A DNA stretch of 64,000 nucleotides, taken from the NCBI RefSeq assembly GCF_009707465.1, contig NZ_CP046120.1, positions 1,207,501 to 1,271,500 of the forward strand, given 5' to 3'. Shown one piece after another: positions 8,816 through 16,536 of this stretch. Below the pieces are notes generated by a model, which was not told where the DNA came from, did no database searches, and worked only from the letters and a program-made list of their open reading frames with translations. The DNA comes from Novosphingobium sp. Gsoil 351 (GTDB taxonomy: Bacteria; Pseudomonadota; Alphaproteobacteria; Sphingomonadales; Sphingomonadaceae). Every line of letters starts with the position of its first letter. Within the stretch, counting starts at the first letter, position 1. The translations under genes and the position numbers were made by a program.

Positions 8816-10048
8816 TCATGCAGATGCTGGCATTTTCCTCTCCATGCGTGATCTGGTGCGAGGCCTGGTTCGCCACTGGGAGGTGAAGTCGGCGTACGAC
8901 TCTTCTGCCTTCTCGACGCGCACTCGCTCGGCCGCTCGCTTCTCCGGGATGTTATAATCGTAGGCCGCGCCGCGCTTGGCGTGCTCGGGCGGCAAGCCTG
9001 CCTTGAGCTCGATGCTGCGGAACTTGCGAGCGAGCAAGGCCGGCCGCACCCAGATGTAATCCTCGCCTTTGGTGAGCATATGCCAGATGATCATTGCGAG
9101 CTTGCGCGCAGTGGCGACCGCAGCGATCGGCTTGCCCCGCTTCGCCGCCACGCGCTGGAAGAACGCGCGCAATGGGCCCGGCGATCGCGCTGGAGCCCAT
9201 GCGGCTTCGACGAGCATTCCGCGCGCTTGGCCGCGACCCTGCTTGGTGATGCGCCCATGGTAGGCGGGCCCTTCGCCAGACTGGCGCGTACTCGGGTTGA
9301 GGCCGAGATAGCCGACCAGCTTCGTTGGATCGCCGAAGCGCCGAACGTCCCCGATGGCCGCAGCTACGCCCGAAGCGACCGCCATATCGACGCCCGGTAG
9401 CGTCATCAGCCGCCGGATGACCGGATCAGACATGGTGGCCCTTGCGATGTCGGCCTCCACGTCCTTGAGCGATCCTTCGATGAGATCGATCTGCGCTAAG
9501 TGGCGCTGGACTGCGGCGCGTTCGTCGTCGGGCAGGTACTGGGCGGCGATCCACTTTCGCCCGCTGATACCGGTAAGGTTGCCATGCGGGCACGGTGGGA
9601 TCAGATGCGCGTGCAGGATCGACTGGATGAGGTTCTTCAACCGCACTCGCTGGCGGATCAGTTGCGTGCGGCGCGCCACCTGTCGTCGGAGGGCGAGCGT
9701 TGCCTCGTCGGGAATCCACACCTCCGGTAGGAAGCCGGTTGCGTACAGTTTGGCGAGCACCGCGGCATCGATAGCGTCGGTCTTGATCTTGGCATGCGCA
9801 ATCAGTCTCACCTGCTTCGGGTTGGCGATGACGACGCGTTCGACGTGAGGGGCCAGCAGCTCGACGACGGCCGCTGCGTTACCTGTGGCCTCGACAATCA
9901 GGTGGTCGTCATGCGTGAGCTCCCTCCTGGCGAACTCCTCTAGCCGCTCGCGTAGCATGGGGATGCGGCCGAGCTTCTCCAACTTGCCATCGAGCAGCGC
10001 CACGGCCTCGGCCGCTACCCGGTGGATGTCCATGCCAACAATCCGCAT
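8816..10048 (-). CDS. IS110-family transposase (DEDD recombinase)
   Basis: A 410-residue transposase. The N-terminal RuvC-like domain shows GMDIH (first Asp), IVEATG (Glu) and KIKTDAIDAAVLA (the Asp pair). A coiled middle region follows, and the C-terminal Tnp_20 domain begins near LPGVDMAVASGVAAAIGDV and contains the conserved serine region GYLGLNPSTRQSGEG. The ATG at 10048 has an excellent ribosome site, AAGGAGGAGG, directly before it. The protein looks intact and could act in trans. IS110 enzymes of this group use a bridge RNA encoded next to the gene; see the noncoding feature upstream. Confidence 0.93.
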   Translation of the reverse strand: MRIVGMDIHRVAAEAVALLDGKLEKLGRIPMLRERLEEFARRELTHDDHLIVEATGNAAAVVELLAPHVERVVIANPKQVRLIAHAKIKTDAIDAAVLAKLYATGFLPEVWIPDEATLALRRQVARRTQLIRQRVRLKNLIQSILHAHLIPPCPHGNLTGISGRKWIAAQYLPDDERAAVQRHLAQIDLIEGSLKDVEADIARATMSDPVIRRLMTLPGVDMAVASGVAAAIGDVRRFGDPTKLVGYLGLNPSTRQSGEGPAYHGRITKQGRGQARGMLVEAAWAPARSPGPLRAFFQRVAAKRGKPIAAVATARKLAMIIWHMLTKGEDYIWVRPALLARKFRSIELKAGLPPEHAKRGAAYDYNIPEKRAAERVRVEKAEESYADFTSQWRTRPRTRSRMERKMPASA

Positions 10049-10292
10049 AACCTCCTCCTTGGTCCAACAAGGTTGAGGGAGCTGGCGGGCAACACGACAA
10101 TTACGGATCCGCGCTCGCAGCGCATCCGGGCTAGTCGCAGGGGCGGCCAGATAACGACCTCGAGCTCGCAGCTCATGTCAGTGCGACGGCCTGCCCGCAC
10201 TCTCTGTGCTCCCGGTGCCCCATGGCCCGGATCAGCGGAACCTAGCAGTTGCCACTGACGTCAGGAACGGGTCACCGTCATGCATCATGCCG
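10049..10292 (-). ncRNA. candidate IS110 bridge RNA region
   Basis: This 244-base gene-free stretch precedes the IS110 transposase. IS110-group elements are known to encode a structured bridge RNA here that pairs with donor and target DNA. Several short inverted repeats are visible (for example CGAGCTCG near 10160 and GCGCTCGCAGCGC near 10111). The 7-mer CAGATAA at 10148-10154 equals the reconstructed target junction in IS3 orfB (GACAGATAATG), as a target-binding loop would. One 7-base match may be chance; the RNA itself is inferred from family and position. Confidence 0.45.
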
Positions 10293-10541
10293 GATAATGC
10301 GTTCGTGGAATCGTTCAACGGTCGCCTGCGCGACGAATGCTTTAACACGCACTGGTTCCTGTCGTTGGAAGACGCTTGCGAGAAGCTGGACCGCTGGCGT
10401 AGACACTACAACGAAGAGCGACCGCACAGCGCGATCGGGAATATCCCTCCGATCATGCTGGCAAACCCGGCCGGGGCCACCAGCCTCCCGGACCTGGGCC
10501 AGGCGGAAAACTCTAGACCAGAGTGGTCCAAGGTTGGGTAG
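10293..10541 (+). pseudogene. IS3-family transposase orfB, C-terminal part
   Basis: Continuation of the orfB cut at 8791. It begins DNAFVESFNGRLRDECF, containing the third catalytic residue (Glu) of the DDE core, and ends with RRHYNEERPHSAIGNIPP, a typical IS3 orfB tail. The reading frame agrees with the left part once the IS110 insert is removed. It has no start of its own next to a ribosome site, so it is a severed fragment. Confidence 0.9.
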
Positions 10542-10638
10542 CAGTGCACCTTGGGGCAGACTCTACATCAGATCGAGGGAGCCAGCGGGGGGCAGGTCAC
10601 GCGCAGAGACCTTCTTCGGATCGGTTCTTTGGGGCGGG

Positions 10639-10884
10639 ATGAGCGCGATCATGATAATCGGCGCCACGCGCCGGGCAGACGTCCCTACCAACAGCTTTCT
10701 TTTCTTTCGCCTGTTGGCAATCGCGTTCCTGGTCCTCGATCTCTTGAAAGGCGTGGCGACCGGGGAGTGGGCCGGGATCGAGTTTTTGCTCTTTGTCCTC
10801 ACAGCAGAATATGCGGCGATAATTCGCACAATCCCACCGAGGGAAGCAGGCAAGTCGGCCAGAAAGATAGTTACGGCCAAGTAG
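10639..10884 (+). CDS. small two-helix membrane protein, hypothetical
   Basis: An 81-residue protein starting at ATG 10639 behind a GGGGCGG purine run. Two hydrophobic segments are seen, FLFFRLLAIAFLVLDLL and WAGIEFLLFVLTAEYAAII, followed by a basic tail (AGKSARKIVTAK). I recognise no family. It lies alone between the IS3 element and a leftward small gene. The coding call rests on start context and the coherent two-helix pattern. Confidence 0.5.
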   Translation: MSAIMIIGATRRADVPTNSFLFFRLLAIAFLVLDLLKGVATGEWAGIEFLLFVLTAEYAAIIRTIPPREAGKSARKIVTAK

Positions 10885-11087
10885 GCCCGAATAGATTGGT
10901 CGGCGCACGGTGGTTGCCCAACATCGCAGCGCCGCAATTGATCCGGCCGCACGTGCCCGCCCGAGGCTTACAGAGGTTATGATAAGGGCGGTGACGACTG
11001 TTCCCAGGTTTTCGGGATAGGCATCTTATCTCGCTGCCTTGTATTCAGTCGGTCCAAGGGCAGAGAGCGCTGCTTCCACTAGTTCGC

Positions 11088-11258
11088 TCAGTTCTCCTCG
11101 TGGCGAAGGGATCGTTGGCGGCGACGATCCAGGTAAGGCACGACCTGTTCGCCGGATTTAACCCACCGCAATGCCTCTTGGTGCGAAGCCAGGACGATCC
11201 GCTCGCCCACGTCGTCGCAAAGCGGTTTTCCTTCGGCGTCGATGATTATGAACGGCAT
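11088..11258 (-). CDS. small soluble hypothetical protein
   Basis: A 56-residue protein, MPFIIIDAEGKPLCDDVGER and on to a basic tail (PYLDRRRQRSLRHEEN). It has the look of a small alpha/beta protein with amphipathic segment ASHQEALRWVKSG. Five more residues (MMARA) are available from 11273. No family is recognised. The 200 bases to its left and the 388 bases to its right hold no other gene that I can support. Confidence 0.55.
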   Translation of the reverse strand: MPFIIIDAEGKPLCDDVGERIVLASHQEALRWVKSGEQVVPYLDRRRQRSLRHEEN

Positions 11259-11273
11259 CGCTCTTGCCATCAT

Positions 11274-11646
11274 ATGCGAGGGCGGCTGAGGTGTTTCGCC
11301 TACCCCAACCGCCCACGCGTGCCCCGGCAGTGCTACGACCCAAGGGCCGGGCGTTCAACCGAAGTGACACGGAAAACGGTCGGATCACATTACGACTCAT
11401 CAAGTTCGGGCCGGTTCCCATGCTGAGAGGCCTCAGCAATTTCGGGCCGGGGCCAGAAACGGAAGGCCCCACCAGCGGTGACAGCGGTCGGCGAAGAGGT
11501 GGAATTCGATGTGCGGGTCTCGGGTTCCGAAAGCGAGGTATCGTCCCTCACAGAAGAATGACCCTTCGACCCTCTAAGCAGTCGCGTCGTTTGTTGAAAC
11601 AGTCGACCGCCTCCCGAGCCGTGCTCGCGAGGCGGGCGACTGTCCA
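11274..11646. other. gene-poor spacer
   Basis: I find no reading frame here on either strand with start context, composition or family resemblance that would make a convincing gene. The stretch separates the small leftward gene ending at 11088 from the metallothionein gene at 11647-11766. It contains runs of GGCCGGGGCC-type sequence but no clear repeat or terminator. Confidence 0.4.
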
Positions 11647-11766
11647 TCACCGCTTGCCGGTGCAGGATGGTCCGCACTTGCATGTCGGGCCGCACTTGCA
11701 AGCGTTCGGTTGAGTCGAGCACTGGCAGGTGGGAGAGCAAGCGCAGGGATTGCATTTGCAGGTCAT
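11647..11766 (-). CDS. metallothionein-like cysteine-rich protein
   Basis: A 39-residue protein with 11 cysteines, arranged mostly as C-x-C and C-x-x-C pairs: it begins MTCKCNPCACSPTCQC and contains a repeated CKCGPTCKCGPSC block. Such spacing is what metal-thiolate cluster proteins show; it would bind Zn, Cd or Cu in the cytoplasm. It has no histidine and no aromatic residue. A strong AAGGAG ribosome site lies 7 bases before the ATG at 11766. The gene is divergent from an AraC-type regulator (start 11866), 99 bases away, which may control it. Because it is so short it is easily missed by gene callers. Confidence 0.82.
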   Translation of the reverse strand: MTCKCNPCACSPTCQCSTQPNACKCGPTCKCGPSCTGKR

Positions 11767-11865
11767 TGGTGAACTCCTTTCGTCGGGCCTTGGGAGCTAG
11801 CCTTTTAATTCGTCTCCAATCCGGACGATTGAACGTAGCGGCTGACGGGGCGAGTATATTTTGCG

Positions 11866-12771
11866 ATGCCATCGCTTCCCGGGGCGACGCCGCCAGGATT
11901 GAAGGACAAGATCATCGCACTTGTGGGCCGTGGCCAGATCGTCGTGTGGGAGGGAGCTGCTCTGTGGCTGCTCGAGGGCACGCAAGACAGAGCTGAGCTC
12001 CGGCCGCATTCCCACCACGCGATCCAGGTCACTTTTGCTCTAAAAGGCGATTTCAAGATTGGCGTTGCTGGTGAGGACCTTTCGGGTCCGGTTGCTGCGG
12101 TTGATGCAGATGCAAGCCACACCTTCGAGGCAACCGGCGTCGCTGCCTTCCTGTTCGTTGCGCCCGAGAGCGCCGCGGGCAGAGCGCTCCAGCAAGGCAT
12201 CCTTGCGGGCAGGCACGCGGCTAGCGTCACGACCGGGCCCTTGGCATCGGCCCTCGGCGGGCTTCGCAATTGTTATGAGGGCGGCGCCAGTGGTGCGGAG
12301 ATCCGGCAACTGGGGCAAGACATCGTCGATGCGCTCCCGACCGCGGACGAGGGGAGTTTGCCCGATCCCCGTGTCCAGGCCATGATCGACTATGCTCGAA
12401 ACCATCTGGACGGTTCGATCACCCTGCCCACTGCAGCACGCCTTGCCCAACTGTCCGACGACCGCGCGCGGCATTTGTTCGTCAAACACACTGGTCTGCC
12501 ATTCAAGACCTTCGTGCTTTGGCTGCGGCTCGAGCGCGCGGTCGCAAAATATGCAGGCGGAAGCTCGTTGACCGAGGCTGCCCACGACGCCGGGTTCGCG
12601 GATTCTGCGCACCTCAGCCGGACTTTCCGGCGCACGTTCGGTTTGCCGGCTGCGGCGCTTCGGCTCGTCCAAGCGCTGGCGACGATTCCAGTGACTGCAA
12701 ATCGAACCCATGAAGGGCGGTACTTCCATTTCCAGCGTGCGACAGCTGCCATGCCGGAAACGGCCGCGTAG
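11866..12771 (+). CDS. AraC-family transcriptional regulator
   Basis: A 301-residue regulator. The N-terminal half is a cupin-like sensor domain (HSHHAIQVTFALKGDFKI, with a His pair that could bind metal or ligand). The C-terminal half is the paired helix-turn-helix domain, with LARLAQLSDDRARHLFVKHT-like first motif (in fact ARLAQLSDDRARHLF) and AHDAGFADSAHLSRTFRRTF as the second. It faces away from the metallothionein gene. A shared divergent promoter of 99 bases separates them, so metallothionein control is a reasonable guess but unproven. Confidence 0.88.
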   Translation: MPSLPGATPPGLKDKIIALVGRGQIVVWEGAALWLLEGTQDRAELRPHSHHAIQVTFALKGDFKIGVAGEDLSGPVAAVDADASHTFEATGVAAFLFVAPESAAGRALQQGILAGRHAASVTTGPLASALGGLRNCYEGGASGAEIRQLGQDIVDALPTADEGSLPDPRVQAMIDYARNHLDGSITLPTAARLAQLSDDRARHLFVKHTGLPFKTFVLWLRLERAVAKYAGGSSLTEAAHDAGFADSAHLSRTFRRTFGLPAAALRLVQALATIPVTANRTHEGRYFHFQRATAAMPETAA

Positions 12772-12839
12772 CTGCAATTCCTGTCCGCCCAGATCACCAA
12801 TTTGCCGTTCATTAACCATGTTCAGCTAACGGACCTGGC

Positions 12840-13169
12840 ATGATCGAGGGGCAGGCTCAAGCGCGGATATATCAAGCGTTATGCGCTGTCGGCGTGGGCG
12901 ACGCCCTGCCGCCTGGTGCGCTGGGCGCAATCTACGGCGAACTGTCCCACTTGCGCTGCGCCGGCGGCCCACCCGATCGAGCCGACATCGCCGAAAGGAT
13001 CCCCGTGAAGCTGTTGCGACTGGAATGGGCCTTGCGGCTCAGGAACAAGCCGGGTGTGGAACGATATCGCGACGATCTGCGCCAGCTATGGTGGGAGTGG
13101 CTCAACCAGCCCATCCACGCCACTCTGCGTGCGGCAGAGCGCGAGGACGCGATCGGCCCAGCTAGCTAG
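12840..13169 (+). CDS. hypothetical protein
   Basis: A 109-residue protein, rich in Leu, Arg and Trp, with a predicted helical second half (LLRLEWALRLRNKPGVERYR, then LRQLWWEWLNQP). It has no signal peptide or membrane segment. No family is recognised. It starts a run of short rightward genes (to 14856) that resembles the small hypothetical genes scattered in sphingomonad genomes. Confidence 0.5.
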   Translation: MIEGQAQARIYQALCAVGVGDALPPGALGAIYGELSHLRCAGGPPDRADIAERIPVKLLRLEWALRLRNKPGVERYRDDLRQLWWEWLNQPIHATLRAAEREDAIGPAS

Positions 13170-13258
13170 CCCGATCTCCAAGCCTCCTGGCGGTCTCGGC
13201 CCCGAAGCGGCCTATGTACCAACTCGCCTAGATGTTCCGTTTATGTTCTCATCATGGC

Positions 13259-13450
13259 ATGCGACTCGATCCTGACATTCTCGCCGACACCCTTCTCCTC
13301 AAGTCGCCGGGGTGGGCTCGTGTCGGCCTGACCGCGCCCGATCCAGGGATGCGGCACCAAGCGGCCCAGGAACTCGCCCGCGTGATCATCGATGAGATCG
13401 GTGACGATCGCGCCGCGCCCGATCCGGCGCAACTCGGGCTGGCCGTGTAA
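13259..13450 (+). CDS. short hypothetical protein, DUF6771-like
   Basis: A 63-residue protein beginning MRLDPDILADTLLLKSPGWA and continuing RVGLTAPDPGMRHQAAQELA. The pattern of a short amphipathic N-terminus, PGWARVGLTAP and a closing helix resembles small proteins annotated as DUF6771 in sphingomonads; this is from memory and not checked. The ATG at 13259 is chosen because family-like sequence starts there, although a frame from 13232 is open. The next gene follows closely. Confidence 0.55.
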   Translation: MRLDPDILADTLLLKSPGWARVGLTAPDPGMRHQAAQELARVIIDEIGDDRAAPDPAQLGLAV

Positions 13451-13475
13451 TGTGGCGCGCTGGTCGGCGTCCGGG

Positions 13476-13778
13476 ATGCTCGAGGCAACGACGATCCTCG
13501 AGACGGCGATCCAGTCCCGCGCGGTGCTCGTCACCTGCGGCTGCGGACGCAGCGCGCGCTACTGGGCGCCCGGCCTGTGGTGGTGGTTTCATCGATGCGG
13601 CTGGAACGATGAGTTCGGCCAGGCGCTCGCGCGCTTCCGGTGCCGGAGCTGTAGTGAAAGGGCGGGCCATCGGATCAGGCCGCAACGCATCGAAGTGGTG
13701 CGCGAAGGACCGGGCGAGATTCTGTTGCCCGAGCCCGAGCCGCGGGCATGGAAGCGCGCGCTGTCGCGCTTCCGGTAA
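13476..13778 (+). CDS. cysteine- and tryptophan-rich hypothetical protein
   Basis: A 100-residue protein. Residues 18-60 carry CGCGRSARYWAPGLWWWFHR, then CGW and CRSC, four or five cysteines suited to a zinc site. The C-terminus is proline- and arginine-rich (EPEPRAWKRALSRFR). The ATG at 13476 is chosen because the frame upstream lacks sensible composition. No named family is recognised. Other frames over the same stretch are open too because of the high GC content, so the coding frame is inferred from cysteine spacing. Confidence 0.5.
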   Translation: MLEATTILETAIQSRAVLVTCGCGRSARYWAPGLWWWFHRCGWNDEFGQALARFRCRSCSERAGHRIRPQRIEVVREGPGEILLPEPEPRAWKRALSRFR

Positions 13779-13999
13779 ACGGGAGCCCGTCGATGTCCGT
13801 TGATCCTGCTGTCGATGGGCCGGGCAAGCTGGCCAAGGTCCACCTTTTCCGTCGCGACGGAAATGATGCCGCGATTGCCGTGACGCGAAACTAGAAAACC
13901 AGGCAATATGGTTCCATTCCGTGCTTTGCGCTGCGGGGGCGGTGACGTCCAACCGAACACTTTTCCTGCGCGTGCGACGGGTCAAACGGGATCGATCTA

Positions 14000-14458
14000 A
14001 TGAGCGTGGCATTCCGGCGTGACAGTGACGAGGAACATCTCGAGCCAAAGTTCGAGCTGCCGATCCCGGCTGGCCCTAATCTGGTGACAAAACGCGGCCT
14101 GGAACTCATCGCCAGTCGGGTAGCGGAACTGGAATCCGAGATTGACCATGCTGAAGAGGACGCTCTTCCGGCGCTCAAGCGGGACCTGCGCTATTGGCAG
14201 ACCCGCCAGATCACGGCGGAAGTGATGCCCCCGCCGGCTTCGGACAACGTGGAATTCGGGTCGAAGGTCACCATCTCGCTGAATGGCACACCCAAGACAT
14301 TTCAGATCGTGGGCAGCGACGAGGCCGAACCCGCGGCTGGCCTCGTCTCGTTCACCGCGCCGCTCTCCCGCGCGGTCGTCGGAGCAGCGGTTGGCGAGGT
14401 GCTCCCGTTTGGCGCTGTTGCCGACGCAATCAGAATCCTCGAGATCAGCTCGCCATGA
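14000..14458 (+). CDS. GreA/GreB-family transcript cleavage factor-like protein
   Basis: A 152-residue protein with the two-domain layout of the Gre family: an N-terminal region with the coiled-coil sequence TKRGLELIASRVAELESEID, and a C-terminal FKBP-like domain beginning VEFGSKVTISLNGTPKTFQIVG and ending VGEVLPFGAVADAIRILEI. Gre factors bind the RNA polymerase secondary channel and rescue backtracked complexes; close relatives act as other channel regulators (Rnk type). The coiled coil here is short, so the tip residues are uncertain and a regulator role other than cleavage is possible. Confidence 0.85.
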   Translation: MSVAFRRDSDEEHLEPKFELPIPAGPNLVTKRGLELIASRVAELESEIDHAEEDALPALKRDLRYWQTRQITAEVMPPPASDNVEFGSKVTISLNGTPKTFQIVGSDEAEPAAGLVSFTAPLSRAVVGAAVGEVLPFGAVADAIRILEISSP

Positions 14459-14517
14459 CCTTCCCCCAAAGCAAATCACGCTGGCTGGGCAGCGCGACAC
14501 TTGGCAGGGCCTGAGGC

Positions 14518-14856
14518 ATGAGCCGTAAGAATTCGAAACGTGACCCATATGAGAACGTTGATCGCGTCGCGGAGCCTTCAGCGGCGATAGAACCTTGCTG
14601 GCTGTGTCGCCGGCCCCTTGGCAAGACCACCGTCTGGCATCATCCGGTACCGAAAAGCCGGGGTGGCCGCGATGTCGTTCCCATGCATCCGATTTGCCAA
14701 CAGGCGCTGGTCGCCAATTTCACCAATTCTGAACTGCAGCGCCATGCGATGGATGTGGAGGCCCTTCTGGCCAATCCAAACGTGCGCAAATTTGTCGATT
14801 GGGTCGCCAAGAAGGACCCAGACTTCACTGCCACCACCTCAAAAAAGCAGCGCTAA
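14518..14856 (+). CDS. HNH-nuclease-like zinc protein with altered motif
   Basis: A 112-residue protein with CWLCRRPLGKTTVWHHPVPK followed by SRGGRDVVPMHPICQQALVA. This is the HNH fold: CxxC zinc pair, HH catalytic pair and a later IC. In relatives the sequence after IC is normally His (ICH), which here is Gln. Loss of that histidine could reduce nuclease activity. It follows the Gre-like gene on the same strand after 60 bases. No partner gene points to a role. Confidence 0.7.
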   Translation: MSRKNSKRDPYENVDRVAEPSAAIEPCWLCRRPLGKTTVWHHPVPKSRGGRDVVPMHPICQQALVANFTNSELQRHAMDVEALLANPNVRKFVDWVAKKDPDFTATTSKKQR

Positions 14857-15089
14857 TCGGCTGAATAGAGACCGAATTCCGTCCGACAGGTTTCGGATTC
14901 GTTTGTCACTAACCGGACGCCAAGGCATCCCCTCAGTGGGGGAGAACGATAGACTATTGGCGATGATTGCGTCCTGTGAAGTCGTTTGAACGCCAATCAG
15001 GGTCGCCGCATCCGACGCACGGTGCTTACGAGGTCGACGCCACGCTTTCCCGCCTGTATCGAACGTATCACCATGCAGCCTTCGCACGA

Positions 15090-15362
15090 TCAGTCGGGCG
15101 GTGCGAACTCGGCAGGGGTTGACCAAACGCCCGCGCTCGTGGCGCCATCAGGTGCCTTGGTACTGGCGGGGTCAGCAGCAGCGAACGGCGTCGCCAACGG
15201 CAGTGGACTCCATGCGGGAGGATTGGCTGGGCCGATCTGGACCAGACCCGCAGCACGACCGGCAGGAATTTCCGGAGGGCGCATTGCGATCAGCCCGCCG
15301 AGCCCCAATGCCAGGATCGCCGCGCCAGTGGCGATCATTCCGACGACCGCCTTAGCGCTCAT
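15090..15362 (-). CDS. small membrane-anchored hypothetical protein
   Basis: A 90-residue protein starting MSAKAVVGMIATGAAILALG, a single N-terminal membrane anchor, followed by a proline- and alanine-rich tail with no recognisable domain. Its ATG overlaps the end of the PD40 gene by 11 bases, so the two are translationally coupled. The role is unknown; coupling suggests a periplasmic partner of the propeller protein. The 230 bases to the left (14857-15089) hold nothing I can support. Confidence 0.6.
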   Translation of the reverse strand: MSAKAVVGMIATGAAILALGLGGLIAMRPPEIPAGRAAGLVQIGPANPPAWSPLPLATPFAAADPASTKAPDGATSAGVWSTPAEFAPPD

Positions 15363-16296
15363 AACCCTTGAGCTTCGAGCGCGTCGCGACGTAGATGTCC
15401 GCTTGGCCTTCACCTCCGGGCTTGCCCACCGATCCGACCAGGAGGAAGGTGCCGTCCCACGAAAGCGACGCGCGGGTATCGTTTCCAGGGCCACTCACCA
15501 CCCCGAGGTGCTGCGGAGGTGACCAGGGGTCGCTGGTCGAAGCGCGCTCCGAGGTCCACACGTCCTGCCCGCCCAAGCTCGATGCCCGGCCCGAGTCGAA
15601 TACGATCTCGCGGCCGTCCTTTCGGACGTTTGGTCGCGCCGCATCTCCACCGATACTGAGTTCGCCGACGAGTTGCGCGGGTCTGGAATTGACACTGGCA
15701 TAGATGCTGTGTGGACCGCCAGCGGGCCCTGTCGTGCGCGAGAAATACAATACGTCGTTGCCGTCGTCGTCAGTGAAGAGCGAGGGGCTCCACTCCTGCG
15801 CGGTGCTATTGATCGTGTCGGGCAGACGCTCGGGCGTATCCCAACCGTCCTGGCTTAGCCGGCTGCGGAAGATGTCCCCATTGTTGGTCCCTGCGGGCGC
15901 GCGGACAAACAGCAGGCCCTTTCCGCGTAACGGCGACGGACAATATTCATTGTCGGAGGTGTTAATCGGAGCGGGCAATTCCACCGGCGCCCCCCATCCC
16001 GACGTCGTCGTCTCGCGACGCGCAACCCAAATATTCAGATCGGGAAACGGATCACCAGGAAATTCGGGCCGGTTGGTTGCCATGTACAGACTAAGGCCGT
16101 CGGGTGAGAGGATCGGGCAGCCATCATTGAATAGGGTATTGAGCGACGGGTCCGAGCCTTCCTCGGCGCTCACCGGCACGCTCCATTCGCTGAACGCGGC
16201 GGCATAAAGCGCCCCGCCAAGCGCGGTCGAGGCCAAGATCGCACAGGCGGTGCTGAATACGAGGCGCCGAGTCAGATATGATCGAGAAGAACGCAT
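15352..16296 (-). CDS. PD40/TolB-like beta-propeller exported protein
   Basis: A 314-residue protein with an N-terminal signal or anchor (RRLVFSTACAILASTALGGALYAA) and repeated propeller motifs of the PD40 type: GCPILSPDGLSLYMATNRP, EWSPSLFTDDDGNDVLYFSR, RPNVRKDGREIVFDSGRAS and ASLSWDGTFLLVGS. Such propellers bind proteins or glycans in the periplasm. The start at 16296 is preferred over 16419 because it gives a proper signal sequence. It is divergent from the winged-helix/TPR regulator, which may respond to or control it. Confidence 0.78.
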   Translation of the reverse strand: MRSSRSYLTRRLVFSTACAILASTALGGALYAAAFSEWSVPVSAEEGSDPSLNTLFNDGCPILSPDGLSLYMATNRPEFPGDPFPDLNIWVARRETTTSGWGAPVELPAPINTSDNEYCPSPLRGKGLLFVRAPAGTNNGDIFRSRLSQDGWDTPERLPDTINSTAQEWSPSLFTDDDGNDVLYFSRTTGPAGGPHSIYASVNSRPAQLVGELSIGGDAARPNVRKDGREIVFDSGRASSLGGQDVWTSERASTSDPWSPPQHLGVVSGPGNDTRASLSWDGTFLLVGSVGKPGGEGQADIYVATRSKLKGYER

Positions 16297-16536
16297 CGCT
16301 TGTATCCCTTCGGCAGTTCGTCCGGACGAGGCTTGGTAGCGTCTGTTTGTGTCGCCGTCCTGTTCGGATCGGTTCTGCCTCCGACAATGGGCCCAGTATC
16401 GGAAAAGTCCTGTTGGCATGCCGACAGAAAGCTGACTTCTTGCCGACTTTTCCCGAACTGCACGTCACGCCGCACCGAAATCGTTCGAAACATGCGGAAA
16501 TCAGCGTTATCCTCAGCGCGAAGGAGGACAGCGCAG

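Larger units (their letters stand above)
8792..10292 (-). mobile_element. IS110-family insertion sequence inside IS3 orfB
   Basis: About 1.5 kb placed exactly between the orfB codons PTD and NAFVESF. The dinucleotide GA lies at both junctions (8790-8791 and 10293-10294), so the borders are known only to within two bases. That fits IS110 elements, which leave a short core rather than a long target duplication and have no clear terminal inverted repeats. Only about 23 bases follow the transposase stop, while 244 bases precede its start; a long 5' noncoding end is the IS110-group layout. Confidence 0.85.
7810..10548 (+). mobile_element. IS3-family insertion sequence, interrupted by an IS110-family element
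   Basis: Imperfect inverted repeats of about 50 bases bound the element. The left end starts TGCTCTGCCACC at 7810, and the right end read on the other strand starts TGCACTGCTACC (10548 leftwards); both share TGGA and CTAGAGT blocks further in. Between them are orfA and orfB of an IS3-type transposase. A second element sits inside orfB at about 8792-10292. No convincing short target duplication was seen (left flank AGTGG, right flank CCTTGG). With a stop codon in orfA and orfB split, the element should not be able to move by itself. Confidence 0.82.

Noticed and set aside
13386..14048. 220-codon open frame on the minus strand
   Set aside because: Arg-rich shadow of the small rightward genes; no motif and no start context.
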